10,947 nt of DNA from Bacillota bacterium. Its GTDB lineage: Bacteria > Bacillota > Tb-RUG-66. The stretch is from NCBI GenBank assembly GCA_016288255.1, contig JAEEYS010000137.1, forward strand, positions 1-10,947, in the 5' to 3' direction. Shown here in pieces: positions 1 to 6,194 of this stretch. Both the position numbers and the translations under genes were made by a program. The notes below the pieces were generated by a model. That model worked only from the letters and a program-made list of their open reading frames with translations, ran no database searches and had not been told where the DNA came from. The number at the start of each line of letters is the position of its first letter. Within the stretch, counting starts at the first letter, position 1.

Positions 1-2
1 AG

Positions 3-59
3 GGCATTACAATCAAGACAAAAGAAGAGATAAAAAATCTAAAGGAGGAAGAAATATGA
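3..59 (+). CDS. 3' end of an unidentified upstream gene (partial)
   Basis: From base 3 one frame stays open for 18 codons and stops with TGA at 57-59. This overlaps the ATG of the next gene (56-58) as an ATGA junction, the usual sign of translational coupling. The peptide tail is charged (it reads GITIKTKEEIKNLKEEEI), so it is compatible with a real C-terminus. The piece is too short to name a family. Genes for PepSY proteins often sit beside two-component systems, but nothing here proves that. Another frame closes at base 33 and is an alternative. Confidence is low because only the last few codons are visible. Confidence 0.35.
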   Translation, partial: GITIKTKEEIKNLKEEEI

Positions 60-1093
60 AAAAAACAACGATCATCGCCATTGTTTTGGTTTGTGTCGTA
101 GCTTTGGGCGGCGGTGCCGCTTATGCGGCGGGGCAGATCGCAAAAAGTAACGCCATAGGAGACGAGACAGCGCTTCGGCTTGCCTACGCGGATGCCAATG
201 TTTCACCGGCAGAAGCGAAGCTGATCGAAAGTGAATTCGATCTGGAAAAAGGGAAATTTGTTTATGAACTGGAGTTTACCGCAAATGGCATAAAATACGA
301 ATATAAGATCGACTCTTCTAACGGAAAGATATTAGAAAGAGAACAAGAGGGAATACCGGGATATGAAAAGGACAAAGAAACCGCTTCGGGAGAGCCTTCC
401 GTGACCCCGTCAAACCCGTCGGAACAGCAAAATCCGAATGAAGTCAATGTGATCGGCGTAGAAAAAGCAAAAGGGATCGCTTTAAAAAGCGCCGGACTTT
501 CGGAAAACGCGGTCGTTTTTGAAAAAGCAAAATTAGAAAAAGAAGACGGTAAACTGATCTATGATATCGAATTTTACGTAAAGGGAAGAGCGGAGTACGA
601 ATATGAGATCGACGCTGTTTCCGGCGCTATCTTGGAAAAAAACTATGAAGCGTGGGATGAGGAAGATACGGTAAAAAAAGCTTCCGCAAACGGAACAAAA
701 GAGCAGAAAACGCCTGTGAAAGAAGTCAAACCGGAAGAAAAAGATACCGGAAAACAAACAACCGACACCAAGCAAAACGCCGGAACAACACAAAAAGAAG
801 AGACAGCATCTTCCGGTAAAACGACCTCAACAGAGAAGAAAGCAAGCACCATTACGGTAGAGGAAGCAAAATCCATTGCGTTAAAACATGCCGGGCTTTC
901 TAAAGGGAATGTGGTATTCAGCAAGGCAAAACTGGATCGGGAAGACGGTGCTTTAGTTTATGATATCGAGTTTTATGTAAAAGGAAAAGCGGAATACGAA
1001 TATGAGATCCATGCCGAGACCGGAAAGATCATGGATGTAGACGTGGGTCGTTGGGAAGCAGACGATGATGACGATGAGGACTGGGACGATTGA
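56..1093 (+). CDS. Exported protein with three PepSY domains
   Basis: This 345-residue protein begins with a basic n-region and a hydrophobic segment (about residues 5-25). The segment ends in AYAAG, which fits either a signal peptide cut after AYA or an uncleaved anchor, so the rest should lie outside the membrane. Three PepSY-type repeats follow at about residues 36-96, 132-198 and 265-331, each with the alpha/beta pattern ending in YEYxI-x4-G-x-I. Repeats 2 and 3 are nearly identical (both contain YDIEFYVKG and AEYEYEI) and lie exactly 133 residues apart; repeat 1 is more diverged. The linkers are low-complexity and rich in Pro/Ser/Gln, then Lys/Thr/Glu. The C-terminus is a run of Asp/Glu. 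The start is supported by a near-perfect AAAGGAGG eight bases upstream. PepSY domains are commonly linked to peptidase inhibition or the cell envelope, but no function is shown here. A terminator follows directly. Confidence 0.9.
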   Translation: MKKTTIIAIVLVCVVALGGGAAYAAGQIAKSNAIGDETALRLAYADANVSPAEAKLIESEFDLEKGKFVYELEFTANGIKYEYKIDSSNGKILEREQEGIPGYEKDKETASGEPSVTPSNPSEQQNPNEVNVIGVEKAKGIALKSAGLSENAVVFEKAKLEKEDGKLIYDIEFYVKGRAEYEYEIDAVSGAILEKNYEAWDEEDTVKKASANGTKEQKTPVKEVKPEEKDTGKQTTDTKQNAGTTQKEETASSGKTTSTEKKASTITVEEAKSIALKHAGLSKGNVVFSKAKLDREDGALVYDIEFYVKGKAEYEYEIHAETGKIMDVDVGRWEADDDDDEDWDD

Positions 1094-1118
1094 TGTAAAA
1101 CAAGATCAAAAAGTTAAA

Positions 1119-1160
1119 AGAAAAAGCCCGCATGCTGTGAGCAGGCTTTTTCTTTTTTTA
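1119..1160 (+). terminator. Intrinsic terminator after the PepSY gene
   Basis: The arms at 1119-1131 and 1141-1153 pair over 13 positions with a single C/A mismatch. The core AAAAAGCC pairs with GGCTTTTT, the loop is 9 nt, and a T-rich run follows to about 1159. It sits 26 bases past the PepSY stop codon. Confidence 0.9.
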
Positions 1161-1177
1161 TATTGCAGGATAAAACA

Positions 1178-1234
1178 AAAAAGAGAGGCAAATTTTCTGT
1201 TTTGGCATAAGATGGGAGAGAGACCTCTCTTTTT
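1178..1234 (+). terminator. Second inverted repeat, possible bidirectional terminator
   Basis: AAAAAGAGAGG at 1178-1188 is the exact reverse complement of CCTCTCTTTTT at 1224-1234, an 11-bp perfect stem around a 35-nt loop. T-rich sequence flanks it on both strands, so it could terminate in either direction. The loop is long for a terminator, and its 3' part (GAGAG at 1216-1220) can pair locally with CTCTC at 1225-1229. It may instead be part of a small structured RNA. No gene is visible between 1161 and 1278. Confidence 0.5.
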
Positions 1235-1278
1235 GTTTATGGGGAAACAGCAAGGTTCGGCAGGAGCGGGCGGAAATA

Positions 1279-1307
1279 TTGACTTTTTTTAAGGCAGATG
1301 CTATTGT
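1279..1307 (+). promoter_or_regulatory. Probable sigma-A promoter of the Rrf2-nifS-mnmA operon
   Basis: TTGACT at 1279-1284 (5 of 6 to the -35 consensus) is followed after exactly 17 bases by TATTGT at 1302-1307 (4 of 6). Transcription would start near 1314, leaving a leader of about 43 nt before the GTG start at 1357. Confidence 0.65.
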
Positions 1308-1316
1308 GGTACTGTG

Positions 1317-1341
1317 AATTCCAAGCATTTTAATAGGAATT
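1317..1341 (+). promoter_or_regulatory. Inverted repeat, candidate autoregulatory operator
   Basis: AATTCC at 1317-1322 and GGAATT at 1336-1341 form a perfect 6-bp dyad with a 13-base spacer, placed just downstream of the predicted start site and before the ribosome site GAGGTGAG (1343-1350). Rrf2 regulators commonly bind dyads at their own promoters, so this is a plausible operator. It could equally be a small 5'-UTR hairpin. The assignment is inference. Confidence 0.35.
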
Positions 1342-1356
1342 TGAGGTGAGAGTACA

Positions 1357-1770
1357 GTGCAGTTATCTACAAAAGGAAGATATGGATTGAGAGCTATTTG
1401 TGAATTGGCGATCAGACAGGGAAAAGAGTCGCCGGTGTCTTTAAAATCCATTGCGGAAAGCCAAAATATTTCTGAAAACTATTTGGAACAGTTGTTTGCC
1501 CAGTTGAAAAAAGGGGGACTTGTCAAAAGTTACAGAGGAACGCACGGCGGATATCATCTGGCAAAAGAACCGCAAGAGATCACGGCGGGAGATGTGATCC
1601 AGATTTTGGAAGGGCCTATCGGGATCACGGAATGCACTGCCAAAAATGCCGCTTTCCGATGCGATGAGGCGGAAGAGTGCAGACTGCTCCCTTTGTTTGA
1701 AAAAATATCGGAAAAGATGACGGAAGCGTTCGATTCTGTGACTATAGCTGATTTGATCCGAGAAGGATAG
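1357..1770 (+). CDS. Rrf2-family transcriptional regulator, IscR/CymR-like
   Basis: This 137-residue protein has the typical Rrf2 length and starts with the family signature MQLSTKGRYGLRA. A winged helix-turn-helix covers about residues 28-70, with the wing motif RGTHGGYHLA at 60-69. Three cysteines, C93, C102 and C108, sit where IscR-type members bind an Fe-S cluster. The spacing here is C-x8-C-x5-C, looser at the first gap than in E. coli IscR. The start codon is GTG, chosen because GAGGTGAG lies 6 bases upstream and the N-terminus matches the family exactly. The gene leads an operon with a cysteine desulfurase and mnmA, so it probably represses these in response to Fe-S or cysteine status. 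In B. subtilis the positional equivalent is cymR, which controls cysteine metabolism. The three cysteines make an IscR-like, cluster-sensing role more likely here, but this is untested. Confidence 0.92.
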   Translation: MQLSTKGRYGLRAICELAIRQGKESPVSLKSIAESQNISENYLEQLFAQLKKGGLVKSYRGTHGGYHLAKEPQEITAGDVIQILEGPIGITECTAKNAAFRCDEAEECRLLPLFEKISEKMTEAFDSVTIADLIREG

Positions 1771-1811
1771 CAAACAGCAAAAGAGAAAACCATAGAACCG
1801 GGAGGCAAGAA

Positions 1812-2972
1812 ATGGCAAGAGTGTATATGGATTATGCGGCGACTACACCGGTAAGAGAAGAAGTATTAGAAGCCATGCTGCCGATTTATCGGGAAACCTT
1901 TGGAAATCCCTCCAGTATCTATTCTTATGGCAGAGAAGCAAAACGGGTTCTGGAAGAAGCAAGAGAAAAAACGGCAAAACTGATCCACGCAAAGCCGGAA
2001 GAGATCTTTTTTACCGGAAGCGGGACAGAAGCAGATAACTGGGCGATCAAAGGGATCGCGTCCGCCTGGAAGGGAAAAGGCAATCACATTATTACGACAA
2101 CGATCGAGCATCACGCAGTACTCCATACCTGTGAATATTTGGAAAAAAACGGATTTGAAGTGACCTATTTACCCGTAGGACAAGATGGGATCATTGATTT
2201 AGAAGATCTAAAACGCGCCATCAAAGACACCACGATTTTAGTATCGATCATGCATGCCAACAATGAGATCGGTTCTATCGAGCCAATCAAAGAAGCGGCT
2301 GAGATCGCAAAGGAAAAGGGGATTTTATTCCATACGGATGCGGTGCAAACGGTAGGAAAGATCAAGGTGGATGTGGAAGAATCGGGTGTGGATCTGTTGT
2401 CTTTTTCGGCGCATAAGATCTATGGCCCCAAGGGAGTGGGCGCGTTATATATCAAGCAAGGGACCGTCATCGATAATTTGCTCCACGGGGGCGCCCAAGA
2501 AAGAAAAAGGCGGCCCTCCACGGAAAATGTAGCAGGCATCGCGGGTTTTGGAAAAGCTTGTGAGCTACTGGAAACGGAATGGGAGACGGAAGGGAAAAGG
2601 CTCCTTTCTTTGCGAGATAAAATGATAGAAGGGATCGAAAAAAGCGTGCCGGATGTTGTGCTAAACGGCAGCAGAGAGCAGCGGCTCCCGCATAATATCA
2701 ATTTTTCCTTTTCATCTTGTGAAGGCGAAGCCTTGTTGTTATTGCTGGATCTGTACGGGATATGCGCTTCTGCCGGCAGCGCCTGTAATTCCGCTTCGAA
2801 ATCTCCTTCCCATGTGCTTTTGGCGACGGGGGCAAACATTGAGACGGCGCATGGTTCTTTAAGATTCACTCTGGGGAGGAACACAACAAAAGAAGAGATC
2901 GACAGGCTGTTGTCAGTTTTGCCAGAAATAGTAAAAAAACTGCGGGGCACAGCCCCTTTCTATAAAAATTAA
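1812..2972 (+). CDS. nifS: Cysteine desulfurase, NifS/IscS type
   Basis: This is a PLP-dependent class V aminotransferase-fold enzyme of 386 residues that converts L-cysteine to L-alanine and holds the sulfur as a persulfide. The N-terminus MDYAATTP is diagnostic. H100 lies in the EHHAVLH segment, D176 in HTDAVQT, and the PLP-binding lysine is K202 in SFSAHKIYGPKG. The persulfide cysteine is C325 in the mobile loop SAGSACNSASKSPSHVL, where families usually read SGSACTSGS. The ribosome site GGGAGG lies six bases before the ATG. The gene sits 41 bases after the regulator and just upstream of mnmA. That order matches B. subtilis YrvO-MnmA, where the desulfurase donates sulfur directly to MnmA. 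No NifU/IscU gene follows, so dedicated tRNA thiolation is the likeliest main role, with general Fe-S assembly also possible. NifS is used as the family symbol; yrvO would fit the context equally well. Confidence 0.95.
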   Translation: MARVYMDYAATTPVREEVLEAMLPIYRETFGNPSSIYSYGREAKRVLEEAREKTAKLIHAKPEEIFFTGSGTEADNWAIKGIASAWKGKGNHIITTTIEHHAVLHTCEYLEKNGFEVTYLPVGQDGIIDLEDLKRAIKDTTILVSIMHANNEIGSIEPIKEAAEIAKEKGILFHTDAVQTVGKIKVDVEESGVDLLSFSAHKIYGPKGVGALYIKQGTVIDNLLHGGAQERKRRPSTENVAGIAGFGKACELLETEWETEGKRLLSLRDKMIEGIEKSVPDVVLNGSREQRLPHNINFSFSSCEGEALLLLLDLYGICASAGSACNSASKSPSHVLLATGANIETAHGSLRFTLGRNTTKEEIDRLLSVLPEIVKKLRGTAPFYKN

Positions 2973-2987
2973 AGAGGAAAGAAAACG

Positions 2988-3071
2988 ATGCGGATGGAAA
3001 ACATTTGCTCCTTTCAAAAGAAAACAGTAAAATCCATTCAGCACATTGTTCGGGTGATACTATGGATATGA
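2988..3071 (+). CDS. Possible 27-codon coupled ORF upstream of mnmA
   Basis: An ATG at 2988, preceded by the purine-rich ribosome site AAAGAGGAAAG (2971-2981), opens 27 codons. The ORF stops with TGA at 3069-3071 and overlaps the second in-frame ATG of mnmA (3068-3070) as ATGA. The peptide is basic, with one Cys and one Trp, and resembles no family I know. It starts only 15 bases after the nifS stop. The mnmA start itself has only a weak ribosome site (GGTGA, 3053-3057), so ribosomes finishing this ORF may re-initiate on mnmA. It may be a coupling or leader peptide, or chance. Confidence 0.4.
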   Translation: MRMENICSFQKKTVKSIQHIVRVILWI

Positions 3072-4153
3072 AAAAAGGGAAAAAAGTAGCGGTGGCGTTA
3101 AGCGGCGGTGTTGACAGCGCGGTGACTGCCGCTTTACTGCTCAAAGAAGGATATGATGTTTTAGGCCTGACCATGACCATTGGGCAGGGAAAGGCTGACC
3201 CTGTGGCAGAGGGGAAAAAAGTAGCGGAAGATCTGCGGATCCCTCATTATGTAGTGGATGTGGAAAAAGACTTTCAAAAGATCGTGATAGAAAACTTTGT
3301 ATCGGAATACAAAGAGGGAAGAACGCCGAATCCCTGTGTAATATGCAATAAAGAAGTAAAATTCAAGCGGCTCTTAGAAGAAGCAAAAAAATTAGGAGCT
3401 TCTTATTTGGCGACAGGGCATTACGTGAGACTGCAGTATAACAGGGAGACCCATGAGTATGAAATGTTAAAAGCGGTGGACGCTTCCAAAGATCAGACTT
3501 ATATGCTATACCGTTTGACGCAGGAAGAATTGAAACATCTTCTTTTTCCTTTGGGAAAATATACCAAAGAAGAAGTCAGGGCACTGGCAAAACTGTTTGG
3601 GATCAAAGCGGCGGAAAAACCGGACAGTCAAGAAAATTGTTTTATCCCGGATGATGATTACAAAAGATTTTTGTCGGAGCGGATCAGTATACAGGAAGGA
3701 AATTTTGTGGACAAGGAAGGACATATCTTGGGGAAACATCAGGGGATCCCATATTATACCATAGGGCAGCGGAAAGGATTGGGGATCTCCGGCAATGAGC
3801 CGTTTTATGTGATCGATATTCGTCCCGACACCAATGAAGTCGTGCTGGGAAGCAATTTTGACACCTTCAGCAAAGGATTGATCGTAAAAAATGTCAATTA
3901 TATTTCCGCGCTGGAACAAAACCAAAATGAGTGGGGGATGCTGCCCAAAAAAGCGGATGTAAAGATACGGCACAGCGTAAAAACCATTCCCGCTTCTTTG
4001 ATCCGAATGGATGGAAACAGAGTAAAGGTCATGTTTTCCTCTCCGGGCAGAGCGGTAACAAAAGGGCAGTCCTGCGTTTTTTATGAAGAGGATAAGCTGC
4101 TAGGCGGCGGGATCATTTCGGAAAGAATCGTGGAAACAGGGGAAGAAAAGTAG
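3062..4153 (+). CDS. mnmA: tRNA-uridine 2-sulfurtransferase (2-thiouridylase) MnmA
   Basis: MnmA adenylates U34 of Lys, Glu and Gln tRNAs and replaces O2 with sulfur from a desulfurase. With the ATG at 3062 the protein has 363 residues. The ATP PP-loop SGGVDS is at 14-19. NPCVICNKEVKF carries C92 and C95, and the second conserved catalytic cysteine is C193 in DSQENCF (usually DSQEICF in clostridia). GQRKGLGI at 235-242 and the C-terminal beta-barrel ending GGGII are typical. Between LTM and RIPHY the loop that usually carries one or two cysteines appears about 8-12 residues short. A TTG at 3005 would add 19 residues that match nothing, so it was rejected; ATG 3068 is nearly as good as 3062. 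It is the last gene of the regulator-nifS operon, and its terminator overlaps the stop codon. Confidence 0.95.
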   Translation: MDMKKGKKVAVALSGGVDSAVTAALLLKEGYDVLGLTMTIGQGKADPVAEGKKVAEDLRIPHYVVDVEKDFQKIVIENFVSEYKEGRTPNPCVICNKEVKFKRLLEEAKKLGASYLATGHYVRLQYNRETHEYEMLKAVDASKDQTYMLYRLTQEELKHLLFPLGKYTKEEVRALAKLFGIKAAEKPDSQENCFIPDDDYKRFLSERISIQEGNFVDKEGHILGKHQGIPYYTIGQRKGLGISGNEPFYVIDIRPDTNEVVLGSNFDTFSKGLIVKNVNYISALEQNQNEWGMLPKKADVKIRHSVKTIPASLIRMDGNRVKVMFSSPGRAVTKGQSCVFYEEDKLLGGGIISERIVETGEEK

Positions 4154-4173
4154 CCAAAGGCTGCTTTTTTTTT
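4146..4173 (+). terminator. Intrinsic terminator overlapping the mnmA stop codon
   Basis: AAAAGTAGCC (4146-4155) pairs with GGCTGCTTTT (4159-4168) over 10 positions with one T-G pair and a 3-base AAA loop. It is followed by an unbroken T run to 4173. The TAG stop codon of mnmA lies inside the 5' arm. Confidence 0.85.
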
Positions 4174-4224
4174 GCTTTGAAATGCCTGCCATGAAAAACG
4201 AAAGAGAAACAAAAGCAGAAAAAG

Positions 4225-4230
4225 TATAAT
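4225..4230 (+). promoter_or_regulatory. Candidate -10 box of the PRC-barrel operon
   Basis: A perfect TATAAT lies 26 bases before the ATG of the PRC-barrel gene and downstream of the mnmA terminator, where a new promoter is needed. No convincing -35 hexamer is seen 16-18 bases upstream (the region is A-rich), so this is a weak call. Confidence 0.4.
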
Positions 4231-4255
4231 ATCCAGATTTTAGGTAAAAATAAAA

Positions 4256-4822
4256 ATGAAATCACGGGTGGAGAAAATGTTCAGTTTTTTACAATTATTG
4301 GATATAGAGGTAAAAGAAGAGAATAGCGGCAAAGGATCCGGCGCAGTCGGAAAAATCATCCTAGACCCAAAGAAGAAAAAAGTAGAAGGGTTTTTGATAA
4401 AACCCAAAAACGTACTCAAAAAAGAATGGTTTTTGCCTTTGGAAGATGTGACAGGAATAGAAGAAAAAGTATTGTACTGCAAAAGTCAAAAAGGCGTTTC
4501 AAATGATGAAAAAGAAGATGATTGCAAGAAAGAAACGGAAAAAAACAGCGATCTTTTGGCAAAAGAAGTGATGACCAAAGACGGAAACCGGATAGGCCGG
4601 ATTTATGATGTGCTTTTTCGGGAGAAAACAGGAACGCTGGAAGCTTTTCTCCTGTCGGACGGACTGTTTCATGACCTGTTGTCAGGCAGAAAGAAAGTGA
4701 CCTTAAATATTTACTATTCGATTTTAGAAGATCAAGTTTTATTGAAGCAATATGATCCGTATGTGGAAGAGACCTACGGCGGATTGATCCAAAAAATAGA
4801 AGAAAAGAGGAATAGAAAATGA
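4256..4822 (+). CDS. PRC-barrel domain protein, YrrD-like
   Basis: This 188-residue cytoplasmic protein has two short beta-barrel units of PRC type, at about residues 11-74 and 98-162. Each shows the pattern GxxVG/RIGRIxD followed by a strand with ExFLL/GFLI. They are joined by a charged Lys/Glu/Asp linker at about 78-97. PRC-barrel domains occur in RimM and photosynthetic reaction-centre H subunits and generally mediate protein contacts; no catalytic residues are evident. In B. subtilis yrrD, a PRC-barrel gene, sits in the same mnmA-alaS interval, so this is probably its counterpart, of unknown function. The start is uncertain. ATG 4256 has only a distant AGG, whereas ATG 4277 (codon 8) is preceded by GGAG at 4270-4273 and would begin just before the first domain. 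The stop overlaps the next gene as ATGA. Confidence 0.8.
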   Translation: MKSRVEKMFSFLQLLDIEVKEENSGKGSGAVGKIILDPKKKKVEGFLIKPKNVLKKEWFLPLEDVTGIEEKVLYCKSQKGVSNDEKEDDCKKETEKNSDLLAKEVMTKDGNRIGRIYDVLFREKTGTLEAFLLSDGLFHDLLSGRKKVTLNIYYSILEDQVLLKQYDPYVEETYGGLIQKIEEKRNRK

Positions 4823-4998
4823 AGTGCCCTATTTGCGGCGGCAGAAACACAGGATTGGTAGGATATCGGCAATATTATTGCAGTGACTGCTACAAAGAAT
4901 ACAGGATCTATAAAAAATCCATTGAAGTTTTTCAAATAGAAGATGACGGCACCTTGACCAGAAAAGAAGTGATGTCACTGGCGGGAAGCGTGAAATAA
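4819..4998 (+). CDS. Small zinc-ribbon protein (59 aa)
   Basis: The ATG at 4819 overlaps the PRC-barrel stop as ATGA, and AAGAGGA lies 8 bases upstream. The 59-residue product begins MKCPICGG and carries a second pair of cysteines in YYCSDCYKEY (C3, C6, C21, C24). This makes a classic four-cysteine zinc ribbon with short spacing between knuckles. The remaining 35 residues are acidic/basic and end in a short segment without a recognised domain. It is too small for many gene finders' cutoffs, but the cysteine pattern, the overlap upstream and the single-base gap to the next ATG all argue that it is a real gene. Zinc ribbons usually bind nucleic acid or protein partners. Co-translation with the PRC-barrel protein suggests a functional link, but the role is unknown. 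Confidence 0.8.
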   Translation: MKCPICGGRNTGLVGYRQYYCSDCYKEYRIYKKSIEVFQIEDDGTLTRKEVMSLAGSVK

Positions 4999-4999
4999 A

Positions 5000-6076
5000 A
5001 TGGGAATGGAAGATGTCAAAAAGAAAGAAGGATCAAAAGAAGTACCGTTTCGGTTAAAAATGGCGGGCCTTTTTCTGCTCGGTTTTTTTCTCTGCCTGGT
5101 GATAAAAGGCAGAGCTTTTTTTATGGAGATCTTGACCCCTTGTCTTTTGTCTGTCATCTTGGCTTACCTTTTGATGCCCCTTTGGGACAAGCTCAAACAA
5201 TGGGGTGTCAAAGAAAACTATCTTGTCTATATTGTCATGTTCTTTTTCTTTTCCTTGCTGATCCTCCTGATTTTTTTGGTGATCCCCCGACTGACGGCGG
5301 AATTAAAAAGCTTATTGGATACCATCTCCGATTATTCCGTTCAAATAGACAGTTTACTGCAGGATTTTAAGCATTTGCCCAAAAACAAAGAATCGCAGGA
5401 GATGATCCTAGCTGTTTTAGAGCAGGTAAAAACCTATGTGACCGGCACCGCCACAAGATTTTTAAAGTGGCTGATGGATAGTTTCATGAACGCGGTCTCC
5501 AAATTCACAACGATCTTTATCGTGCCGATCCTGACTTTTTATTTTTTGCGGGACAAAGGAAAAATAAAAAGGGGATTTTTAAAACTGCTGCCTGTCAGCT
5601 GGGAAAAGGATGCCGCGCAGCTTTTGCAAAAAATGGATGAAAGCATGATCCGCTTTATAAAAGGACAATTATGGGTCTCTTTGATGATCGGTATCGGCAC
5701 CTTCGGTATTTTGTATTTTTTGGGAATCCGTTATGCGCCGGTCTTTGCCGTATTCAACGGGATATTGAACATCATTCCTTATTTTGGACCGATCCTGGGA
5801 GCGGTCCCCATTTTACTCTTTGTTTTGGTATCCAGCCCGTCCAAAGCGGGTTTGACACTGCTTCTTTTATGGATCTTGCAGCAGGTGGAATCTTCTGTGA
5901 TCTCACCGAAGATCATGGGAAACTCCACGGGACTCCATCCTGCCGTTATAGTCTTAGCGATCTTTGCGGGAGAAAAGCTTTTTGGCATATCGGGAATGTT
6001 TTTGGCCATTCCGATCCTGTCCCTTCTAAAAGTGGTCTGTCAGTTTGTATTTGCAAAAATATTGGAAATACAGTAG
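5000..6076 (+). CDS. AI-2E family transporter (YrrI-like membrane protein)
   Basis: This is a 358-residue integral membrane protein of the AI-2E/PerM family, formerly UPF0118. Hydrophobic segments lie at about residues 21-35, 43-60, 72-95, 168-183, 223-242, 245-277, 283-296 and 312-350. A long soluble stretch with helical character lies between about 97 and 160. Family motifs include RFIKGQ (218-223), NIIPYFGPILGAVP (257-270) and QQVESSVISPKIMGN (294-308), followed by GLHP. Members include proposed AI-2 exporters and Na+/H+ antiporters, so the substrate cannot be read from sequence. The ATG lies one base after the zinc-ribbon stop; a second ATG two codons later is possible, and no strong ribosome site is present, so translation is probably coupled. 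B. subtilis yrrI holds the same place before alaS. A terminator-like hairpin lies within codons 31-41. Confidence 0.9.
   Translation: MGMEDVKKKEGSKEVPFRLKMAGLFLLGFFLCLVIKGRAFFMEILTPCLLSVILAYLLMPLWDKLKQWGVKENYLVYIVMFFFFSLLILLIFLVIPRLTAELKSLLDTISDYSVQIDSLLQDFKHLPKNKESQEMILAVLEQVKTYVTGTATRFLKWLMDSFMNAVSKFTTIFIVPILTFYFLRDKGKIKRGFLKLLPVSWEKDAAQLLQKMDESMIRFIKGQLWVSLMIGIGTFGILYFLGIRYAPVFAVFNGILNIIPYFGPILGAVPILLFVLVSSPSKAGLTLLLLWILQQVESSVISPKIMGNSTGLHPAVIVLAIFAGEKLFGISGMFLAIPILSLLKVVCQFVFAKILEIQ
5090..5122 (+). other. Terminator-like hairpin inside the AI-2E gene
   Basis: CTCTGCC at 5090-5096 and GGCAGAG at 5108-5114 form a perfect 7-bp G/C-containing stem with an 11-nt loop. One C and then seven Ts (5116-5122) follow at once. 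By form this is an intrinsic terminator, yet it lies at codons 31-41 of a well-conserved gene. It may be coincidence or a premature-termination point that depends on translation. Confidence 0.45.
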
Positions 6077-6083
6077 GTTTTTG

Positions 6084-6112
6084 TTTACTTTATGGTTCTT
6101 TAAAAGTAGAAT
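6084..6112 (+). promoter_or_regulatory. Candidate alaS promoter
   Basis: TTTACT at 6084-6089 (4 of 6) and TAGAAT at 6107-6112 (5 of 6) are spaced by 17 bases, shortly after the AI-2E stop. Transcription would start near 6119 and give a leader of about 120 nt before alaS. Confidence 0.45.
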
Positions 6113-6167
6113 AAGTATAGTAGGATTGATACCAGAATATAGCATTTACAGTAGGATGATGGATCGG

Positions 6168-6194
6168 CTCTCATCACGTCGGGATGGGAGTTTT
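6168..6194 (+). promoter_or_regulatory. Terminator-like hairpin in the alaS leader (possible attenuator)
   Basis: CTCTCATC (6168-6175) pairs with GATGGGAG (6183-6190) over 8 positions with one U-G pair and a 7-nt loop, followed by TTTTCCTTT. It could end the upstream operon. But the only good promoter candidate before alaS lies upstream of it, so transcripts reaching alaS may have to read through. Upstream TGATGG (6157-6162) can pair with TCATCA (6171-6176), which would break the hairpin. No T-box consensus is present. Confidence 0.45.

Noticed and set aside
2420..2950. 176-codon minus-strand ORF opposite nifS
   Set aside because: It is antisense to the conserved C-terminal half of the desulfurase, with no ribosome site or family resemblance.
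3005..3061. N-terminal extension of MnmA from TTG 3005
   Set aside because: The extra 19 residues match nothing in the family, no ribosome site precedes the TTG, and the family N-terminus starts just before the PP-loop.
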